Shown piece by piece: positions 24,499 to 33,103 of a stretch of 41,288 nucleotides of DNA. This stretch comes from an uncultured Dorea sp. (lineage in GTDB: Bacteria > Bacillota > Clostridia > Lachnospirales > Lachnospiraceae), in assembly GCA_910585725.1 (NCBI GenBank), contig CAJUFA010000029.1, positions 1 through 41,288 on the forward strand, in the 5' to 3' direction. Each line of letters starts with the position of its first letter. Positions within the stretch are counted from its first letter, which is position 1. The notes under the pieces were generated by a model. The model did not search any database. It was not told the DNA's origin and was given only the letters and a program-made list of their open reading frames with translations. A program made the translations under genes and the position numbers.

Positions 24499-25398
24499 GT
24501 GAAGAAAAAGGGAGTGAAAGCAGTCATACCGTATCTTTATTTTCTGCCTATGGCTATCCTGCTCGCAATATTCGTCGTCTATCCGTTATACAGCCTTGTC
24601 GCAACATCTTTCACGAAGTGGGACGGATTAAGCGCAAAAGAGTTCATAGGGATGAAAAATTATGTGAAGGCATTCCACAGTGAGAAATTCTGGTATTCCA
24701 TGAAGCTGACTTTCGTGTGGACGCTTCTGTCAATACTGATCCTGCAGCCGGTGGGAGTGCTGCTGTCTGTTATTGTAGAGTACGTGGTAAAGAGGCGCCG
24801 GGCGTCCGGAGTGATGAGAGTATTATTTTTCCTGCCGATGCTTATGTCCATGGTTGCCATCGGACTGCTGTGGCAGTTAATATACAATCCAAGTCTCGGA
24901 CTTTTGACGTCGGTGCTTTCTAAGCTGAATCTCATTGATATTATGAATCCGCCAAATCTCCTGGGGAGCCGGTCGACGGTGTTGGCGGCGGCGTTTATCC
25001 CTACGATCTGGCAATGGAGCGGATTTGGGATGATCCTGACTTCGGCGGCTATGATGAGTATTCCTTCAGAGCTGACGGAAGCTGCGGCGATCGACGGAGC
25101 CGGAAAGTTCAGCCAGTTTTTCAGGATTACGCTTCCGCTCTTAATGCCGACGATATTCTTGGGAATGACGATCAATATGATCGGCGCTTTTAAAGGATTC
25201 GATATGCTGTACGCGATGACGGCCGGAGGGCCGGCGAATTATACGACGCTGACGTCCATCTTTATCTACAAGCTGTCTTTTACGGAAAATAAATTTGGCT
25301 ATGCCTGTGCGGTTTCCGTGATACTTATTTTGATCGTTATCGTATTTACGACGATATTTAACGCGGCGGGCAGGAAGATTGATGAAAGATTTACTTAA
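24499..25398 (+). CDS. CUT1 sugar ABC importer permease, MalF/UgpA type
   Basis: The 299-residue protein has six membrane helices, the N-terminal signature YFLPMAILLAIFVVYPLYSLVATSFTKWDG split by a short loop, and an EAA loop (ELTEAAAIDGAGKFSQFF...LPLLMP). It starts at GTG with AAGGAGGAG upstream. It pairs with the MalG-type permease upstream and the binding protein downstream to form the importer. Members of this class carry mono- to oligosaccharides, polyols and glycosides; the substrate cannot be read from the permease. Confidence 0.9.
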   Translation: MKKKGVKAVIPYLYFLPMAILLAIFVVYPLYSLVATSFTKWDGLSAKEFIGMKNYVKAFHSEKFWYSMKLTFVWTLLSILILQPVGVLLSVIVEYVVKRRRASGVMRVLFFLPMLMSMVAIGLLWQLIYNPSLGLLTSVLSKLNLIDIMNPPNLLGSRSTVLAAAFIPTIWQWSGFGMILTSAAMMSIPSELTEAAAIDGAGKFSQFFRITLPLLMPTIFLGMTINMIGAFKGFDMLYAMTAGGPANYTTLTSIFIYKLSFTENKFGYACAVSVILILIVIVFTTIFNAAGRKIDERFT

Positions 25399-25406
25399 AA
25401 TATTAC

Positions 25407-25420
25407 AAAAATGTGCAAAA
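25407..25420 (+). promoter_or_regulatory. Second copy of the candidate activator motif
   Basis: AAAAATGTGCAAAA lies in the gap between the MalF-type permease and the binding-protein gene. It matches AAAAATGCACAAAA at 21484 in 12 of 14 positions. It may allow extra expression of the binding protein, which is needed in excess over the permeases. Confidence 0.35.
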
Positions 25421-25472
25421 ACCGGGCGTAGGACCGGAGAACATGTTAGACTTTAAAAAGGGAGGTAATTCT

Positions 25473-26762
25473 ATGTTTATGAAGAAGAGGAAATTATTGG
25501 CGGCCGCGCTTGCGGGAGTTCTTGGGGTATCTTGTTTCACCGGGTGTTCTTCAGAACCGAAGACGGAAGAGAAACCGGTCATCACAGTATGGTGTGAAAG
25601 CGCGAATGAACCTATGAGTAAATTTATGGAAGCATTTAAGAGTGATGATTTTGACGTAGATGTTGTATACTATTCTTCAGAAGACCTTAAGAATCAGGTG
25701 CGTATCGCGCTGGCATCCGGCGAGGCTCCTGATATCATGGCGGCAAACACCGGAGAATTCTTTAATTCTATTATGACGGCGGGACAGGCGTTGAAACTTG
25801 ACGATTATGCCGAAGAGTATGGATGGAAAGATAAGGTGGAAGAATCATACCTGAATTCTATGAGTAAGGACGGCGCGCTGTATGGACTTCCTTTGCAGAC
25901 ACAATCGGCATGGGGGCTGATGTTTTACAATAAAGATTTCTTTGACGAGAATAATCTGGAGATCTCCATGTATCCGACTGTGGCTGAGATTACGGACTTA
26001 AGCGGTAAAATTAAGGAATTAGGAAAACAGCCGATCGCCCTTGGCAATATGGATATGTGGCCGGGTATGCTGCTGTTCGGAGATTTCCTGACACAGGAGA
26101 ACGGGCAGGAAATGATCGATGCGTTAAACGACGGCAGTGAAGCATGGGATGATTCCGAGACGGTTAAAAAGTGTCTGGAGAATATCGCCAAGCTCGGTCA
26201 GAACGGCTGCTTTCAGACAGGATTCGAGGCCCAGGATCATTCGGCGGCTATTGAATCTTTCGTGAACGGAACAAGCGCTATGATGTACATGGGAACATGG
26301 TGGCTGACTTATGTAGACGGAGGAATCGAGAATCTGGATTTTGAATATGCGACCGTCGCGTCTCCAAGGATGGAGGGCGTAGAGGTATCCAATTCCGTGC
26401 AGATCTGGTGTAATCAGGCTACGTTCGTGAATGCAGATACAGAGTATGCTGATTTCTGCGCACAGTATATCGACTATCTGGCGTCTGATGAAGCGGCGCA
26501 GGCTCAGTATGAGGGAGCGATGCAGCCGACTTTCAGCCCGGATTATAATGACAATAAGCTTGTGATTGATCCACAGCTTGCAGATTCCGAAGCATTTGAA
26601 ACAGACTACACATTGCCAAGAGTGAACTATATGGATTGGAATTTTGCGACGTCTGTAACAGAGGCGGTAGAGATTGAGATTAGTAAACTGATGGTAGGAG
26701 ATACTACGATTGACGAGGCCGTGAAAGAGATTCAGGCTGTGGCGGCAGAAGAAATGGAATAA
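25473..26762 (+). CDS. Sugar-binding lipoprotein of the ABC importer
   Basis: The 429-residue protein has a lipoprotein signal peptide: MFMKKRKLL, a hydrophobic stretch, and a lipobox-like FTGC with C25 as the probable lipid-modified residue. The mature part matches the SBP_bac_1/8 fold: ITVWCES near the N-terminus, YGLPLQTQSAWGLMFYNKDFF in the middle, and tryptophan-rich segments (MYMGTWWLTY, MDWNF) that usually stack on sugar rings. The ATG at 25473 has GGGAGGT upstream. It would capture the substrate outside the membrane and deliver it to the two permeases. Confidence 0.9.
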   Translation: MFMKKRKLLAAALAGVLGVSCFTGCSSEPKTEEKPVITVWCESANEPMSKFMEAFKSDDFDVDVVYYSSEDLKNQVRIALASGEAPDIMAANTGEFFNSIMTAGQALKLDDYAEEYGWKDKVEESYLNSMSKDGALYGLPLQTQSAWGLMFYNKDFFDENNLEISMYPTVAEITDLSGKIKELGKQPIALGNMDMWPGMLLFGDFLTQENGQEMIDALNDGSEAWDDSETVKKCLENIAKLGQNGCFQTGFEAQDHSAAIESFVNGTSAMMYMGTWWLTYVDGGIENLDFEYATVASPRMEGVEVSNSVQIWCNQATFVNADTEYADFCAQYIDYLASDEAAQAQYEGAMQPTFSPDYNDNKLVIDPQLADSEAFETDYTLPRVNYMDWNFATSVTEAVEIEISKLMVGDTTIDEAVKEIQAVAAEEME

Positions 26763-26822
26763 AAGGCATGATCTGGCCGTGGGGTCCGTCGGAAATATCA
26801 GTTTGAAAGAAGAGAGGTTTGA

Positions 26823-28310
26823 ATGGTTGCGGTTATTGTTGATGATGAGAGATTTGTAAGAAGGGGCATCATTGAAAATATTCCATGGCATTCTTTGGGG
26901 ATAGAAACTGTAATTGAGGCCAGAAACGGCATGGATTGCCTGAGAAAGGCAGAAGAAATTCAACCGGATATCCTGATTGCGGATATCCGGATGCCCAAAT
27001 TAAACGGTATTGATCTTGGAAAAGAGATTGCGTCGAAATATCCTAAATGTAAGATGATTATTATCAGCGCTTATTCTGAGAAAGAATACCTGAAGTCGGC
27101 CATATCTTTGAATGTGGTTGCTTATGTAGAAAAACCGATTGTGATCTCGGAACTGGAGGAGGCGGTCAGGAAGGCGGTCTCAAAGATAAGAGAGGCGGAG
27201 AATATCCAGGAGGAGAATGCGGCGTACCGGCTGTATGAGGATGTTTTATCTCAGAAAATGCTGTCGGATACGGCGGGTAAGCTGTTAAGGAGAATAAGCC
27301 GCGATACGTCGGGGTATGCGGCTGTCTTGATATCTTCAAGGGAATCGGGCTTAAAATACAGAGAATTAAAAGGACAGATGGAAGAACGATTTGCTTTTCC
27401 GTCTATCAGTTTTTTTATTTATCAGGATTTACTGCCGCATTTTTATGTTCTGCTGGCGCAGTATAAGGGAGAAGGAATCTTTCTGGACGAACTGAAGGCC
27501 GGTTTTGAAGAGGCGGTACGGGAGATGGAGGGGGATATCTTTGTTTCTATAGGAAAGACGGCAGATTCAGCGGAAGGAATAGCGGAATCCTTCGCATCTG
27601 CGCAATGGGGGAAGTATTTTTTGTTTCAGAGAGGATTTCAGTCGGTCGTCTATGCCGGAAAGGTTCATGAGCCGGAAGCATACCGCATCAGGGAAGAAGA
27701 GAGAAAGCGGATGATAGGATATTTTGCAGACGGGCAGAAGCAAGAGCTTTTGACGGATCTGCATAAGATGTTCGAGGATATCAAAGCCAACGGACGCATT
27801 TACAGTGAGATGGACATTAAGCACGGATTTGGAGAACTGGCGGAACAGTTTGTCAGAATCGAACGGAAAGGGCCGCTTTCTAAGATGCGCGTCTGGGAGA
27901 AGGTATTTGCATGCCGGACGGCGGAGGATCTGGAAGAGTTGTTTGACCAGATCATTGATATCTCTCTGCCGGAGGATATGGTGCACAATATAGTCGTAAA
28001 GAGAATGATCTTGATTATTGTCAACGAATACGCGGATCAGAATCTTTCGATTTCTTATCTCTGCGACCGGCTTGGAATCAGCAGATCTAAGGCGTGCGGC
28101 GTATTCAAGGAGGAGACGGGCAAAACGATTAACGAATATATTACGGAATACCGGATTAATAAATCGAAGCAGTATATCTACGACAATCTCCCGCTGGAAG
28201 ACGTGGCGAAGATGGTAGGTTATTATGACGGGAATTATTTTTCAAAAATCTTTAAGAAAGTGACGGGAGTTACACCGACTTCCTACAGGAGGCAGGCGTG
28301 GAATGATTAG
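26823..28310 (+). CDS. YesN-type response regulator with AraC DNA-binding domain
   Basis: The 495-residue protein has a receiver domain (IVDDERFVRRG, D54 in LIADIRMPKL, lysine in YVEKPI), a poorly conserved middle region of about 250 residues, and a C-terminal AraC/XylS double helix-turn-helix (LSISYLCDRLGISRSKACGVF...YYDGNYFSKIFKKVTGVTPTSYRR). Proteins of this type activate neighbouring sugar-uptake genes. The gene overlaps the YesM-type kinase gene by 8 bases. Likely targets are the promoters carrying the AAAAATG(CA/TG)CAAAA motif at 21484 and 25407; that assignment is inference. Confidence 0.9.
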   Translation: MVAVIVDDERFVRRGIIENIPWHSLGIETVIEARNGMDCLRKAEEIQPDILIADIRMPKLNGIDLGKEIASKYPKCKMIIISAYSEKEYLKSAISLNVVAYVEKPIVISELEEAVRKAVSKIREAENIQEENAAYRLYEDVLSQKMLSDTAGKLLRRISRDTSGYAAVLISSRESGLKYRELKGQMEERFAFPSISFFIYQDLLPHFYVLLAQYKGEGIFLDELKAGFEEAVREMEGDIFVSIGKTADSAEGIAESFASAQWGKYFLFQRGFQSVVYAGKVHEPEAYRIREEERKRMIGYFADGQKQELLTDLHKMFEDIKANGRIYSEMDIKHGFGELAEQFVRIERKGPLSKMRVWEKVFACRTAEDLEELFDQIIDISLPEDMVHNIVVKRMILIIVNEYADQNLSISYLCDRLGISRSKACGVFKEETGKTINEYITEYRINKSKQYIYDNLPLEDVAKMVGYYDGNYFSKIFKKVTGVTPTSYRRQAWND

Positions 28311-30126
28311 GATAGCCAGAAGATGTATACATTATTTTGTGTATGACATGAAGATGTATAATAAGTTTGTGCTGATTTATTTTATCTTTACAATCTTTCC
28401 CTTTCTATTTTTTTCGGTGAATATCACCCGCGCCGTCTCCGGTAAGATATTCCAATTAGAGGTGAATTCGGCCCGTGCCGTTATCGATCAGGCAGATAAG
28501 CTTTTGTGCAATCAGCTTCAGAATATCATAGAAGAGACTTATACGATCTATCTGGACAATGATCTTTATGAATACCTGTCCTCTGATATTTCCGGAGATA
28601 ATCTGTATCAGACACATCTGTTGGAAAGCAAGCTCTCTACCATCGTAGAGAGCGGGAAGGCGTTGAATGCGTCTCTTTATCTCACCGACAGCGGCAAAAT
28701 ATCGAGGCAGCATTACCGATGTCAGAGCCTTGAGTCGGCCCGCCACATGTCATGGTATCAGATTATGGAGAAAAGCGGACAGCGTTCCCTGTGGCATTTT
28801 ACCGGAACCGTCGGATATTATGTAAGCTCTATTTACAACAAATACAATTCAAAAGATTTGATCGGCTATGTCGTAATTACTTTTTCCCAAAACAGGTTTT
28901 TGGATATTCTGGACGATATGTGTATCACGCAAAACAGCGAAGCGTTTTTAACGGATAAGAATCAGGAAATAGTGATCCATGCGGGAGGGAGCGGTAATTC
29001 TAAGCAGGTGGATAAGATTCTGGCGATATCGGAGAAAGAGGACCATGGCAGTTATCATGTAGTAGAAAATAAAGAAACGGACCAGACTTATATCTTAATA
29101 CAGGAAACTATTGAAAATAAGCATATTTCCGGAATGCCCCGGTGGGTGCTGTCGATTGCGCTTCCTTATCATGAGGTAACGAGTATTGTAAAGCAGATAT
29201 TAGGGATGCTGATCCTGTCGGCAGGAATCTGTATCATTCTAATCTGTTTTGTGACGTCCAGAATTATCGGAAGTATTACGAGACGTATCGATAAATTGAA
29301 TCGCAATATGCAGCGGCCCCAGAAAGGGGATTTCTCTGTGAATGACATGGCGCCGGGGTGCGATGAGATCAGCGAGCTGCGCAGGAACTTTAATTTTATG
29401 CTGGAGATGATCGAACAGCTGCTGGAGGAGAAGACGCAGGCGGATGATCATCAGAAGGATCTGGAGCTTAATATGCTGCAGGCGCAGATCAATCCGCATT
29501 TTCTGTATAATACGCTGGATATGATCAACTGGGTAGCCATATCCAGGACGCCTGAGGAGGTGCCGGTCATTACAAGCATGCTGGCGAAGTTCTATAAGCT
29601 GTCTTTGAACCGGGGGGCGAGAATCGTCCGGCTTATGGATGAAATGGAACATGTCCGGCTGTATATCGGCATTCAGAATAAACGATATGATTCGGCGCTC
29701 ACGCTGAAGGAGCAGATCCCCGAGGAATATATGGACTGTGCGAGTATGAAGATATTACTTCAGCCCATTGTGGAGAATGCGGTGCTCCACGGTATCTTTG
29801 AGAAAGATATACCGGAAGGAACGATTACGGTTTCCGCGCGTCTGGAGAAAGAAGAGACGCTGGCTGTGGAGATCATGGACGACGGCGCGGGTATTGCTAA
29901 GGACAGGCTCGAAAAGTTAAAGCAGCATAAATACCTGGCGGATACGGGCGGCAGCGGTTACGGTCTGTCGAATATTGAAGAGCGGATAAAGCTTTGCTAT
30001 GGCGACGGCTATGGGCTGGAATTTGAAAGTGCGACGGGCGTTTATACGAAAGTTACGGTGCGGATTCGTTATGTAAAATACGACAGTTCATTTAAGATGA
30101 ACAAAAAGCTGGGAGGAGAGCGGTGA
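28303..30126 (+). CDS. YesM-type sensor histidine kinase
   Basis: The 607-residue kinase has two membrane helices (about 20-42 and 298-320) enclosing a dCache-like external sensor of about 250 residues, then a HAMP region. The His_kinase domain has H399 in QINPHFLYNTLDMINW, and the ATPase domain has N-box LQPIVENAVLHGIF, G1 MDDGAGIA and G2 GSGYGLSNI. This is the family that senses extracellular sugars or a loaded binding protein in Firmicutes. It overlaps its regulator gene by 8 bases and touches the next enzyme gene (TGATG), so sensor and enzymes are co-expressed. Confidence 0.9.
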   Translation: MIRIARRCIHYFVYDMKMYNKFVLIYFIFTIFPFLFFSVNITRAVSGKIFQLEVNSARAVIDQADKLLCNQLQNIIEETYTIYLDNDLYEYLSSDISGDNLYQTHLLESKLSTIVESGKALNASLYLTDSGKISRQHYRCQSLESARHMSWYQIMEKSGQRSLWHFTGTVGYYVSSIYNKYNSKDLIGYVVITFSQNRFLDILDDMCITQNSEAFLTDKNQEIVIHAGGSGNSKQVDKILAISEKEDHGSYHVVENKETDQTYILIQETIENKHISGMPRWVLSIALPYHEVTSIVKQILGMLILSAGICIILICFVTSRIIGSITRRIDKLNRNMQRPQKGDFSVNDMAPGCDEISELRRNFNFMLEMIEQLLEEKTQADDHQKDLELNMLQAQINPHFLYNTLDMINWVAISRTPEEVPVITSMLAKFYKLSLNRGARIVRLMDEMEHVRLYIGIQNKRYDSALTLKEQIPEEYMDCASMKILLQPIVENAVLHGIFEKDIPEGTITVSARLEKEETLAVEIMDDGAGIAKDRLEKLKQHKYLADTGGSGYGLSNIEERIKLCYGDGYGLEFESATGVYTKVTVRIRYVKYDSSFKMNKKLGGER

Positions 30127-30962
30127 TGTATCAATATAGTATGACACAATGGATCGTTGGAAATGAAGGGATTGAAGACAGTTTTAAGCGACTTAAAAGA
30201 TTCGGGTACGACGGCATTGAATTTGCCGCGGAGTCGGAGACATCGGACGTCTGTTATCTCCGGAAATTAATGTCGCAATATGATATGACCTGCACGTCAT
30301 TATGCGGGATTTTCCCTGAAAGCAGGGATTTGTCCGGAAACGGACAGGAAGGGGTTTCTTATGTAAAGGCCAGCATTGATATGGCGGCGGCGTTAGGGGC
30401 GCCTTATCTGATCGTTGTGCCGTCTCCGGTGGGAAGGACGGCGCCGCCGCCAGGTTCAGGTTATAAGGAGTCATGGGATAACGCGGTGAGAAATGTACGG
30501 ACTGCGGCGGATTATGCCCGGGAGAAGAATGTTAAGCTGGCGATTGAAGCGTTGAACCGGTACGAAACATATCTGGTGAACAGTATGGAGAAGAATCTGG
30601 CATTTGTGCAGGAGGTTGACCATCCGGCGGTAAAACTTATGGCTGATTGTTTTCATATGAGTATAGAAGAGCGCAGTATTTCAGAATCCCTGCGTATGGC
30701 GTCGGAGTATCTTGTCCATGTACATATTGCAGATAATACGAGAGAGGCGGCGGGGCTTGGGCACACGGATTTTAAGGAGATTCTGTATACCTTAAGAGAG
30801 ATTGACTATAACGGAGCTCTTACTATGGAATTCCTGCCTCGGACGGCGGACCCATATGCGGCGGCGGATGAGGAGACCAGATCAAAACAGATGGATGATT
30901 ATGCAGAGTTATCCATTCATTATTTGAAGACGCTGGAGCGCTGCATGATCCGTGAATCATAA
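30126..30962 (+). CDS. Ketose 3-epimerase-like TIM-barrel enzyme (D-psicose/D-tagatose 3-epimerase family)
   Basis: The 278-residue protein carries the full active-site set of ketose 3-epimerases: E141 and E147 in EALNRYE, D174 and H177 in DCFHM, H200 and R206 in HIADNTR, and E235 in MEF. The metal ligands would be E141, D174, H200 and E235; E147, H177 and R206 contact substrate. The spacing equals that of the Agrobacterium D-psicose 3-epimerase, as I recall its numbering, with a constant shift of nine. These enzymes invert C3 of free ketoses with Mn or Co. The ATG at 30126 shares a base with the kinase stop, with GGGAGGAG upstream. Substrate choice (psicose, tagatose, sorbose or a keto-glycoside) is open. 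Confidence 0.85.
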   Translation: MYQYSMTQWIVGNEGIEDSFKRLKRFGYDGIEFAAESETSDVCYLRKLMSQYDMTCTSLCGIFPESRDLSGNGQEGVSYVKASIDMAAALGAPYLIVVPSPVGRTAPPPGSGYKESWDNAVRNVRTAADYAREKNVKLAIEALNRYETYLVNSMEKNLAFVQEVDHPAVKLMADCFHMSIEERSISESLRMASEYLVHVHIADNTREAAGLGHTDFKEILYTLREIDYNGALTMEFLPRTADPYAAADEETRSKQMDDYAELSIHYLKTLERCMIRES

Positions 30963-30992
30963 GAAAATATTCTTGGAAGGAGGAGTAAAGAG

Positions 30993-32033
30993 ATGATAAA
31001 CGTAGGAGTAATCGGGTGCGGAAGAATCGCGCAAGAGAGACATCTGCCGGAGTATTCACATAATGAGAATGCGGATATTCTGGGTGTATTTGACCTGAAT
31101 CAGAGGAGGGCAGAGGAAACAGCAAAGAGGTATGGAGCGGAAGCTTATGGTTCTTATGAGGAATTGCTTAACAATCCAAAGATCGACGCGGTCAGCGTGT
31201 GCGCGGCGAACTACGCGCATGCAAAGATAACGATAGCGGCGCTGAAAGCCGGAAAACATGTGTTGTGTGAAAAGCCGATGGCGGTTACGTTAGAGCAATG
31301 TGAAGAGATGGTGCGGACGGCGAAGGAGTGTGGGAAGTTTTTAATGATCGGGCATAATCAGCGTCTGGCAAAAGCCCATGCACAGGCGAAAAAGCTGCTG
31401 GAAGAGGGGAGTATCGGAAAAATACTGACTTTTCGCACATGCTTTGCCCACGGAGGTCCGGAGACATGGACGATTGACAGGGATAAGGTCTGGTTTTTTG
31501 ATAAGTCCCAATCTGCTTTCGGAGCGATGGCGGACCTTGGTATTCATAAGACGGATCTGATACAGTTCCTGACAGGGCAGAAGGTATGCGAAGTGACGGC
31601 CGTCTTGGATACGCTAGATAAGAAAACTTCAGACGGGGATCCCATCGGAGTGGACGACAATGCGGTGTGCATCTACAAAATGGACGGAGGAATATTGGGG
31701 ACGATGACGGCAAGCTGGACTTGTTATGGCCCGGAGGATAATTCTACTATACTTTATGGTACGCTGGGCAGGATGAGGATCTATGACGATCCGAAATACG
31801 CCGTTATTATAGAAAAAAAGGACGGAACGACCATACGGTATGAATTGGATCAGATCCAGACAAATGATGCGCAGACGGATTCAGGCGTAATCAATCTGTG
31901 GATTCAAAGTCTTATGACGGATACGGAACCGGAGATATCGGGACAGGAAGCGTTGAGCGCGATGAAAGCGGTCTTTGCAGCGGTTCAGTCGTCTCAGACG
32001 AGAAGGACTGTTTATTTGAAAGAAATGAGGTGA
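30993..32033 (+). CDS. Gfo/Idh/MocA-family NAD(P)-dependent oxidoreductase
   Basis: The 346-residue protein has an N-terminal Rossmann domain (VGVIGCGRIAQERHLPEY), the family lysine in CEKPM (E93-K94-P95), and the C-terminal catalytic pattern GAMADLGIHKTDLIQFL with D181 and H185. The family oxidises or reduces ring hydroxyls of sugars and cyclitols, including C3 of glucosides in 3-keto pathways and C2 of myo-inositol, usually with a tightly held cofactor. GGAAGGAGG precedes the ATG. It lies between two TIM-barrel genes, an arrangement common in sugar-oxidation clusters. Confidence 0.9.
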   Translation: MINVGVIGCGRIAQERHLPEYSHNENADILGVFDLNQRRAEETAKRYGAEAYGSYEELLNNPKIDAVSVCAANYAHAKITIAALKAGKHVLCEKPMAVTLEQCEEMVRTAKECGKFLMIGHNQRLAKAHAQAKKLLEEGSIGKILTFRTCFAHGGPETWTIDRDKVWFFDKSQSAFGAMADLGIHKTDLIQFLTGQKVCEVTAVLDTLDKKTSDGDPIGVDDNAVCIYKMDGGILGTMTASWTCYGPEDNSTILYGTLGRMRIYDDPKYAVIIEKKDGTTIRYELDQIQTNDAQTDSGVINLWIQSLMTDTEPEISGQEALSAMKAVFAAVQSSQTRRTVYLKEMR

Positions 32034-32038
32034 CGGCG

Positions 32039-32950
32039 ATGAAATTAGGAATTATGAGCGCGATATTGGGAGAAATGGGATTTGAGGAAATGATTGATTT
32101 TATATCGGCGGAAGGGCTTACGTGCGTGGAAGCAGCCTGCTGGCCTTCGGGAAAGGCAGAACGCAGATATGCGGGGGTGAGCCATATCGACGCGGCGAAT
32201 CTGACGGAAGAAAAGGCGGAGGAGATTAACCGTTACTGTAAAGAGAAGGGAGTAGAGATATCGGCGCTTGCCTATTATCCGAATATGATGGATCCGGATT
32301 TGGAGAAAAGAGATAGGTTTATCAGCCATCTATATAAGGTTATCGACGCTTCCAAATTACTGGGCGTTCATCTGGTTACTACGTTTATCGGCAGAATGCC
32401 GGCCAGGAATTTGGAAGATAATCTGGAAGAAGCCAGAAAAGTATGGCCGCCGATCCTTGCGTATGCCAAAAAGCAGGGAGTCAGGATAGCCATCGAGAAC
32501 TGTCCCATGCTTTTTACTCAGGATGAGTGGCCCGGCGGGCAGAATATCATGACTTCTCCGGCAAACTGGCGTAAAGTATTCGGGATATTGGACAGCGACG
32601 CGCTGGGTATTAATTTTGATCCGTCGCATTTCATATGGCAGCAGATGGATTATATTAAGCCGATCTATGAATTCCGGGATAAGATATTCCATATTCATTT
32701 TAAAGACGTCAGGATATTGCGGGATAAGTTGGATGATACCGGTATTATGGCGCCTCCCCTTGAGTATATGAGCCCGAAGATACCGGGGCATGGCGATGTG
32801 GATTGGGCAAGATATGTCCAGGCGCTTACGGATATCGGATACGACGGGTATGCATGTATAGAGATCGAAGATAAGGCGTTTGAAGATACGATTGAAGACG
32901 CGAAAAATGCTGTACGAATCAGTGCGGCATATCTGAAGAATTTAGAATAA
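32039..32950 (+). CDS. Xylose-isomerase-like TIM-barrel protein (sugar isomerase/epimerase family)
   Basis: The 303-residue protein has the AP-endonuclease-2 TIM-barrel fold with E153 in IAIENCPM, D194 and H197 in INFDPSHFIW, H220 in FHIHFKD, and E275 in CIEIE, a complete metal site. Stretches FTQDEWPGGQNI and GHGDVDWARYV place it in a group that often sits beside Gfo/Idh/MocA oxidoreductases. It is not a typical ketose epimerase: the EALNRYE and DCFHM signatures are absent. The ATG at 32039 follows GAGGTGACGGCG; the long frame from 31898 overlaps the oxidoreductase gene and is rejected. It is the last gene before the terminator. Confidence 0.83.
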   Translation: MKLGIMSAILGEMGFEEMIDFISAEGLTCVEAACWPSGKAERRYAGVSHIDAANLTEEKAEEINRYCKEKGVEISALAYYPNMMDPDLEKRDRFISHLYKVIDASKLLGVHLVTTFIGRMPARNLEDNLEEARKVWPPILAYAKKQGVRIAIENCPMLFTQDEWPGGQNIMTSPANWRKVFGILDSDALGINFDPSHFIWQQMDYIKPIYEFRDKIFHIHFKDVRILRDKLDDTGIMAPPLEYMSPKIPGHGDVDWARYVQALTDIGYDGYACIEIEDKAFEDTIEDAKNAVRISAAYLKNLE

Positions 32951-32962
32951 GTCTGCAGATTC

Positions 32963-33000
32963 ATTGTTTCAGACAACGATAGATAGTTGTCTGAAACAAT
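32963..33000 (+). terminator. Hairpin closing the catabolic operon
   Basis: ATTGTTTCAGACAAC and GTTGTCTGAAACAAT form a perfect 15-bp stem with an 8-base loop, 13 bases after the last enzyme gene. The following bases are TTGTTG, so the U-run is weak but present. Confidence 0.75.
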
Positions 33001-33003
33001 TTG

Positions 33004-33033
33004 TTGACATAAGGGTAAAAATATACATATTTA
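33004..33033 (+). promoter_or_regulatory. Candidate promoter of the TDT transporter gene
   Basis: TTGACA at 33004-33009 is a perfect -35; TATTTA follows 18 bases later. GCACAAAATT at 33034-33043 just downstream repeats ten bases also present at 21490 in the dehydrogenase promoter. Confidence 0.5.
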
Positions 33034-33103
33034 GCACAAAATTCTTGGAATTATTCACACAATTTTTGTTAAAAATATGTACATACAGAAAAGAAGGAAC
33101 TTC

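Noticed and set aside
26124..26963. A 279-codon frame on the minus strand
   Set aside because: It lies opposite the binding-protein and YesN-type genes, is rich in His, Ser, Cys and Arg, has no ribosome site, and its length is explained by codon use of the real genes.
21573..32950. Identification of the block as the known C-deglycosylation (Dgp/Dfg) operon
   Set aside because: The small DUF6379-type partner subunit required by those C-C lyases is absent, and one TIM-barrel protein is a ketose 3-epimerase type, so the match is only partial.
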